From Nicotiana tabacum (taxonomy: Eukaryota; Streptophyta; Magnoliopsida; Solanales; Solanaceae), in assembly GCF_000715075.1 (NCBI RefSeq), contig NC_134087.1:104075161-104139160 (forward strand): a stretch of 64,000 nucleotides of DNA, read 5' to 3'. The translations under genes and the position numbers were made by a program. This document shows, piece after piece, positions 59,401-64,000 of this stretch; position 1 is the first letter of the stretch; each line of letters starts with the position of its first letter. The notes below the pieces were generated by a model. The model searched no databases. It was not told the origin of the DNA and saw only the letters and a program-made list of their open reading frames with translations.

Positions 59401-60832
59401 ATACTGATCCAGTTGTTGCTACTGCACCTCTTTCTTTCAGTATATACAAACCTCCAGACTTCTTACCAATCCCCAATACCTTGCCATTGTAAAGCTCCTG
59501 TAATAAGCAGAAGTCAGGGTAAAATCCAATAAAGCATTTAAAGTCCTCTGTTAGCTTTGCTACAGATAATATATTAAACTTAAAAATCTAGCACATATAG
59601 GACATCTCTAATGCACTGATCTCCTAGAATCACTGCATCCTCTGTGTGTGTTATCTCAGCTCTACTTCCTGTTGGTAATTGCACTCCACTTCCTTCATTT
59701 ACCTCTAATCCTTTTTTATTGTTTAAAGCTTCCTTATTGCAAGTAATATGGTGTGTTTCTCCAGAATTTACTATCCACTCTCTTAGAGAAGCACTGGATA
59801 ATAAAGCAACAATACCTGCCATATTGATAGAACTCTCACCACCAAATGGTTTGTTCAGCAATCCCACCAGTTGTTTATATTGTTCTTCTGTCAGAAAGTG
59901 TCCTTGTCCTTGTGAAAGACTTCCACTACTGTTGTTTTCTTCTACAACAACATTGTTGACATAAGTTCTTCCTCCTGCTCCTGCTGGTTCCTTTTTACTC
60001 TTGAAATCTGCTGGATATCCAACAATTTTGTAACCGTTTTCTTTTAGGCGTCCTTTGTAACACAATGCTCACAGATTAGCCCTGCTTTCTTAGGCTTGAA
60101 GCCTTGAGTTCTTCCTGCTAACATAATTAGAGAATCTCTATTTGCATCACCAACACCAATACCTAACGATCTTTGACTTTCTTCCTGTGTTACTATAGCA
60201 TATGCTTCATTTACAGTAACTACAGGTCTTCTTAGCAGCACATTACTCCTCACATTACTATAGCTTTCATTTAATACCATTAAAAATTATAATAACCTCT
60301 GATTAGCTAGATGTTGTATGGATGACCTAGCTTCTTCACAATCACATGAAGACAAAGGAACTAACATATCTAGCTCACTCCATAGATCATTCATCTTCGA
60401 GTAGTAAGTAGTTACAGAATCTGTACCTTGTCTCAAACTCGTGATTTCTGTCCATAGATGATATATTCTAGTCAAATTGCATCTATCAAACCTTTCCTTG
60501 AAATCGCTCCACACTTTCCTCGTACTAGACGCAAACATGATGTTGGGCATCAACTCAGCTGCAATACTGCTACCAATCCATGAAAGTACAATCACGTTGC
60601 ACTTCTCCCATTATTCTGCGAGTTCGCCTCTGAACATAGTTTTTACACAGGTTCCGTCAACGAATCCAAGCTTACTTTTGCCCAAAAGAGCTAGCTTCAT
60701 TGCCCTACTCCACAAGGCGTAATTCTCAGGCCCTGTGAGTTTAATTAGGACTAGAACTAGTCCTGGTGCATCTACCGCTTGAAGAAACAACGGATGATTG
60801 CATTCGAGTGAAGAAACCTCATTTCGTGCCAT
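56453..60832 (-). pseudogene. copia gag-pol polyprotein
   Basis: Minus strand. Gag starts MARNEVSS at 60832, with GPENYALWSRAMKLAL; a stop lies near 60612, and Gag continues to about 60290. The zinc knuckle near 60060 is damaged: a frame change, and the His and last Cys are altered (KGRLKENGYK). The protease motif reads WIVNSGETHH, with catalytic Asp changed to Asn. Integrase (59476-58576) has a CSIC zinc-finger pair and HLDVWGP, but VRSNNETEF where the second catalytic Asp is expected. A 35-bp tandem duplication (58101-58170) shifts the frame before RT. RT (58132-57059) has WVYKIKY and YVDDLLITG. RNase H has AYCDSDWA near 56930 and ends at 56453. Confidence 0.92.
58101..58170. repeat. 35-bp tandem duplication in the copia polyprotein
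   Basis: Units 58101-58135 and 58136-58170 both start ATGTGACCT and differ at two positions. As 35 is not a multiple of 3, it breaks the reading frame. Confidence 0.9.
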
Positions 60833-60920
60833 CCCGATTTAGTCTAAAACAGTCGATTTCATCAGATCTCAGTTCAATGGTCGCCGGAAGTCACGTCGGA
60901 GCCCTAATTTCAGAATCGCT

Positions 60921-60932
60921 GCTCTGATACCA
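60921..60932 (-). other. copia primer-binding site
   Basis: On the minus strand TGGTATCAGAGC follows the 5' LTR after 7 nt. This is the standard complement of initiator tRNA-Met used by plant copia elements. Confidence 0.9.
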
Positions 60933-60939
60933 TATTAAT

Positions 60940-61169
60940 TGAGCTAGATTGAGCAGTTGAAACACTACATGACACATGCAAGAACAATTTTCATTGATTG
61001 AATTGGAAGAATCTAGAGAGAGAAAGCTTGAGCTTAGCAGTTAGGAAGAAGGTCGGTTATGTACAGGTAAATCTGATTTCCAGATTTACTGTACTATATA
61101 ACAGCCTATTTTCTTATACAACTAACTTCCTCAAACTTCCTATTATTACACTTTAACCCCTGACTCTCA
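60940..61169 (-). repeat. copia 5' LTR
   Basis: 230 bp, partner of 56215-56442. ACTATATAACAG near 61091 (plus strand) is shared by both LTRs. Confidence 0.9.
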
Positions 61170-62200
61170 ATAATCTCTCTATAACAGCATCCTTATATAA
61201 CAACACTTCACTATAAAAACTAAGTTTTTTCGGAACCACGTTTCGTGTTATGTTATATATGTTCTCTATAACAACACTTCACTATAACATCCAAAAATAT
61301 TCAGAACAAACGAGGTTGTTATAGAGAGATTTGACGATAGTAGTTATAAAATTATTGTACTTACCCTAGTGAGCTTTCAAAAGAATGGATTCTATTTCTA
61401 ACAAACATAAACAGGAACCTGATACCATTAATCGTAATATTAGGGGGCAAAAATAATTAAAAAATATTTGGAGATGGAACGAATATTTCTCGATGTAGCA
61501 CTTTATCTGATCATGCACATGTTTAATGCATGGTGTCAGCTTAGAGTTCAAGATACAGATATGTGTACTTATATTCATTTGTATGTAAATTTTGATGCAA
61601 TAATTTATACATTACATTTATATTTTAATATCTTTCCGTTTTAATTTATATATCGCAATTTTTTTTATTCTACTTGAACACACACACATATATAGGTTTT
61701 CTCGGTTTGGTTTTTTAAGTTATTCATATAAGGGTAATGACTAAGACCACTGAAATAATGTGAAATAAATGTTGCACTCAAACGAATTGATTGTATTAAC
61801 TCAGTAAACGAAATTACAACCAAATGAAAATAGAATATTAGTGGAATACAATATTGACGAAAATATAGAGAAGATGAGAAGAGAAATTACAAACAGAAAG
61901 CTAAGGGGAAGGAGATGAGGAATTAGAAAAAAAAAAGAAGAGAGAGAGATGAGAGACAGATTTAGAAGAGAATATGAGAAGAGACTGAGCCAAAGCTGCA
62001 ACATAATTCGTATAATCCCTTCGTTCTCACCCCTAGTTCTTTTTAACCACTTGCTAATTGAGTCTGTATATCAAATAAAATTCTCCAATATTTTACTCGA
62101 CCGAATAATCTCAATTGATTCAGTCTCATTCATTTCTTGTAGTCTATAGACCCTTATAGAGTATACTATTGGTTCACAGCATAATGTGTTTATTCACAGT

Positions 62201-62793
62201 TATATTATCCTATCTAAATGAAATCACTATTTTCTGTCAGTATCGCGTCATATCCAAGCCCTTGTTACTTATCTTTGCTCTAATATGCACATGTGATGCC
62301 ACTATTGACATGAATTTGGATACATAAAAGGAAATGAGCAAATGGAATAGTTATAGGAGTAATTAATTCTTTCTTTAACACTCCTCATCGATCTTTTCTT
62401 TATAGGATTAATTAATTCTTTCTTTAACCTTCCTCATCGTTTATAGTAAAAGCATACCTTAGCTTTATCAAGTAGTATTTTTTTTTCAAAAGAAAAGAAC
62501 TAATATTTGCTTCTAGTGACTTGTTTCAGAAAAGAATAATGCAAAATAACCCCAAAAAAAAAAAACAACGCTTCACGTTAGTTACAGTTGGAGAGAAACA
62601 TAAGAAGCAAATAGTGAGGCCGAAGCTAGAAATAAATAGGATACTCAAAATTATGTCTAATATATCTCTCCTAAACCTTATCCTTGATTTATAAAATTAT
62701 ATGTTCTGTCGACAATTTGATATAACATATAACAATATAAAGAGCTTGCTCCATCTCTTGAAAATTTACAGTTACAAAATTTTGTAAAAATTG
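62201..62793. other. Non-coding stretch after D2
   Basis: AT-rich, no gene recognised. It contains a 49-bp imperfect tandem duplication at 62352-62449 (both units start TTATAGGA). Confidence 0.6.
62352..62449. repeat. 49-bp imperfect tandem duplication
   Basis: Two units begin at 62352 and 62401, sharing AATTAATTCTTTCTTTAAC and CCTCATCG. No function suggested. Confidence 0.8.
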
Positions 62794-62972
62794 CACGGGG
62801 TGCCCTATTTGGTCGCCCTCATTTAATCTATACCCATGTTTTTTAAACTTTTAACTTGTACCTACTTTTTAAACAACTTCAGCTCCCTTTCTCCTCATCC
62901 TTCTCCTCCTTCATTTTCTTTTTTCTTCTTCTACAATCAGATCGATGCTACAATTGTCTCTGTATATGAACA

Positions 62973-63312
62973 GGAAATAATCTACCACCACCAGCCCAAG
63001 TGATCAATCTTTTGAAGTCAAGAAACGTCCAAAAAATACGAATTTTCGATCCCAATCAAGATGTTTTAACGGCATTACAGGGATCTGATATTTCTATAAT
63101 TCTTGGTACCCGAAACGAAGACCTGCAATCACTTGCTAGTGATCCAACTTTTGCTACAAATTGGGTACAAAACAACGTAATTCCACATGCTTCAACTGTC
63201 AAATTTACGTACATTTCAGCAGGTAATGAAGTCGTACCAGGACCATTAGCAAACATCGTATTAGGAGCAGCGTTGCAAAATCTCGACTCTACACTGAAAG
63301 CCAACAACAATA
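62973..63312 (+). pseudogene. Fragment of a GH17 beta-1,3-glucanase gene
   Basis: About 113 codons match the N-terminal part of plant beta-1,3-glucanases (PR-2 type, hydrolysis of callose-like glucans in family members): GNNLPPPAQVINLLKSRN, IRIFDPNQDVL, ISIILGT, WVQNNVIPHA, YISAGNEVVPG and LGAALQNLDSTLKANN. The Glu in AGNEV (63228-63230) corresponds to the family's acid/base residue. The second catalytic Glu and the C-terminal two-thirds are absent. No signal peptide or exon 1 is visible; the sequence before 62973 is not the expected IGVCYG in frame. Homology stops near 63312, and unrelated repeat sequence follows. It lies inside a TIR-bounded element, so it is probably a captured fragment and not a broken resident gene. 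Confidence 0.75.
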
Positions 63313-63362
63313 GCAGGAAATCTGATTACATCTTGATAGTGGGATTCCCCAGTTACAAAGAC

Positions 63363-63562
63363 AAGAACTTCAGCTCTAGTCCCAGTTACAACACGGAAAC
63401 TTCAGCTCCAGTTACAACACAAAATCTTCAGCTCTAGAGCTGAAGTTTCCAGTTACAACACAAAGAGCTGAAGTTTCCAGTTACAACACAACTTCAGCTC
63501 TAGAGCTGAAGTTTCCCAGTTACAACACAAAAACTTCAGCTCTAGAGCTGAACTTCAGGCCC
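63363..63562. repeat. Palindrome-rich repeat array
   Basis: Alternates ACTTCAGCTCTAGAGCTGAA-type palindromes (perfect copies near 63427, 63492 and 63534) with CCAGTTACAACACAA spacers in at least five irregular units. The ORF reading through its start is an extension of the glucanase frame and not real. Confidence 0.85.
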
Positions 63563-63719
63563 AGCTACTAGAATGCTGAAGTTTTGCGTGATTGTCTTTG
63601 CTACTTCAGCCCCGTGTGCTGAAGTTATGCGAAAAAGCGGGTACGCTTACAAATTTTTTTGCAAAGCAGACACAAGTTAAAATGTGACACAAAAAGTAGG
63701 TATAGATGCAAATGCCCCC

Positions 63720-63913
63720 AAAATTTATTGTAACCATTAGGGGTGTAGAAAAAAAATCGATAAATCACACCAAACCAGTGAGACAAGTCAAATCGAAAAA
63801 AAATCGATTAATGGTTCGGTTTGATTTGGTTTGGTATTTTTAAAAAAATCGGCCATAATTGGTTTGATTTGGTTTCAAGATATAAAAAATAAACTGAAAT
63901 CAAACCAACCCGT

Positions 63914-63915
<2 letters not shown>
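63720..63915. repeat. Interspersed repeat fragment rich in GGTTTGATTTGGTTT
   Basis: Contains AGGGGTGTAGAAAAAAA and several variants of TTTGATTTGGTTT and AAATCGAT. It resembles a common Solanaceae dispersed repeat from memory; class unknown, no gene. Confidence 0.45.

Positions 63916-63971
<56 letters not shown>
63916..63971. repeat. (TA)n microsatellite
   Basis: About 56 bp of uninterrupted TA repeat near the window end. Confidence 0.97.
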
Positions 63972-63974
<3 letters not shown>

Positions 63975-64000
63975 GTACAATTAAGTTATTAAAAAATATA

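Larger units (their letters stand above)
56215..61169 (-). mobile_element. Ty1/copia LTR retrotransposon, minus strand
   Basis: 4955 bp with two LTRs (56215-56442 and 60940-61169), a primer-binding site complementary to initiator tRNA-Met next to the right LTR, and a purine-rich tract next to the left LTR. The internal order on the minus strand is gag, protease, integrase, RT, RNase H. Flanking bases TTAAT and ATAAT are an imperfect 5-bp target duplication (4 of 5 match). Multiple stops and frameshifts make it inactive. Confidence 0.92.
56195..61335. mobile_element. MITE interrupted by a copia element
   Basis: Terminal inverted repeats: GTCAGATCTCTAT at 56198-56210 and ATAGAGAGATTTGAC at 61321-61335. 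About 160 bp of MITE body (61174-61335) contains CTCTATAACAACACTTCACT twice in variant form. This word family (CTCTATAACA) is a common plant MITE type. D1 lacks it at the homologous point near 49670. The copia insertion splits the left end. Confidence 0.6.
55768..62200. repeat. Duplicated non-coding unit D2 (with nested MITE and copia insertions)
   Basis: Homologous to D1 in 55768-56194 and 61336-62200, in the same orientation. It lacks the SINE-like and LINE insertions and instead carries a MITE containing a copia element. Divergence from D1 is plain, with many substitutions and small indels, so the duplication is not recent. Confidence 0.75.
62794..63719. mobile_element. Probable non-autonomous TIR transposon with captured gene fragment
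   Basis: Inverted terminal words: CATTTAATCTATACC (62820-62834) against GGTATAGATGCAAATG (63699-63714), TTTTAACTTGT (62849-62859) against ACAAGTTAAAA (63672-63682), and CCTACTTTTT (62861-62870) against AAAAAGTAGG (63691-63700). Both ends are G/C-rich at the tip (CGGGGTGCCC; GCCCCC). Sub-terminal AACTTCAGC occurs on both sides. Inside is a GH17 glucanase fragment and a palindrome-rich repeat. A target-site duplication could not be fixed. The superfamily is undetermined (Mutator-like is one option). Confidence 0.5.

Noticed and set aside
63000..63437. Complete glucanase gene of 145 aa
   Set aside because: Only the first third of the catalytic domain is present, the start Met is internal to the homologous region, and the last ~40 codons are repeat sequence.

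Overview
The window is plant repeat-rich chromatin, almost certainly from a Solanaceae genome and most likely Nicotiana. The evidence is familiarity of the protein and LTR sequences from memory, plant-type introns, and plant lineages of every element class. No intact host gene is visible. Nearly everything is transposable-element sequence at various stages of decay.

Layout. (1) Positions 1-46093 are a tandem, LTR-sharing array of a very large Ty3/gypsy element of the Tat/Ogre type. It has LTRs of about 4.5 kb, an extra ORF upstream of gag, gag-pro and pol separated by a probable 185-bp intron, a second RNase H before integrase, no chromodomain, and a long 3' UTR ending in a 47-bp tandem repeat. 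The order is copy A (only its RT-to-3'UTR part is in the window), shared LTR1' (5357-9316), copy B (9317-22852), shared LTR2' (22853-26879), copy C (26880-41542) and the complete LTR3 (41543-46093). LTR1' and LTR2' lack their first ~525 bp and the polypurine tract. All three copies are inactivated by stops and frameshifts. Copy C keeps the longest frame: 674 aa of RNase H plus integrase.

(2) Positions 46094-48773 hold a decayed gag-like ORF of another retroelement on the minus strand, into or beside which the array lies, and an LTR-like fragment. (3) Positions 48778-62200 are two diverged copies (D1, D2) of a non-coding unit of about 1.3-1.5 kb. D1 was hit by a SINE-like repeat and by a minus-strand L1-type LINE. 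D2 was hit by a MITE, which was itself hit by a minus-strand Ty1/copia element with 230-bp LTRs. (4) Positions 62794-63719 look like a TIR-bounded non-autonomous DNA transposon carrying a captured fragment of a GH17 beta-1,3-glucanase gene. AT-rich repeats follow to the window end.

Most interesting signals, all in the Ogre-like element. (a) Its 3' UTR contains eight or nine copies of a word (core TCCCCAGC, best TCCCCAGCAGAG) that is the exact reverse complement of the 3' part of its primer-binding site. (b) A recurrent motif (GAACTACG ... TGATT - hairpin - GATACGTAGGC) lies in every inter-ORF spacer, with hairpin stems that differ in sequence but still pair. (c) A chain of perfect short inverted repeats surrounds the LTR TATA box. 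(d) The recombination point inside LTR2' can be placed within about 11 bp. All functional readings are inference; nothing was computed or searched.
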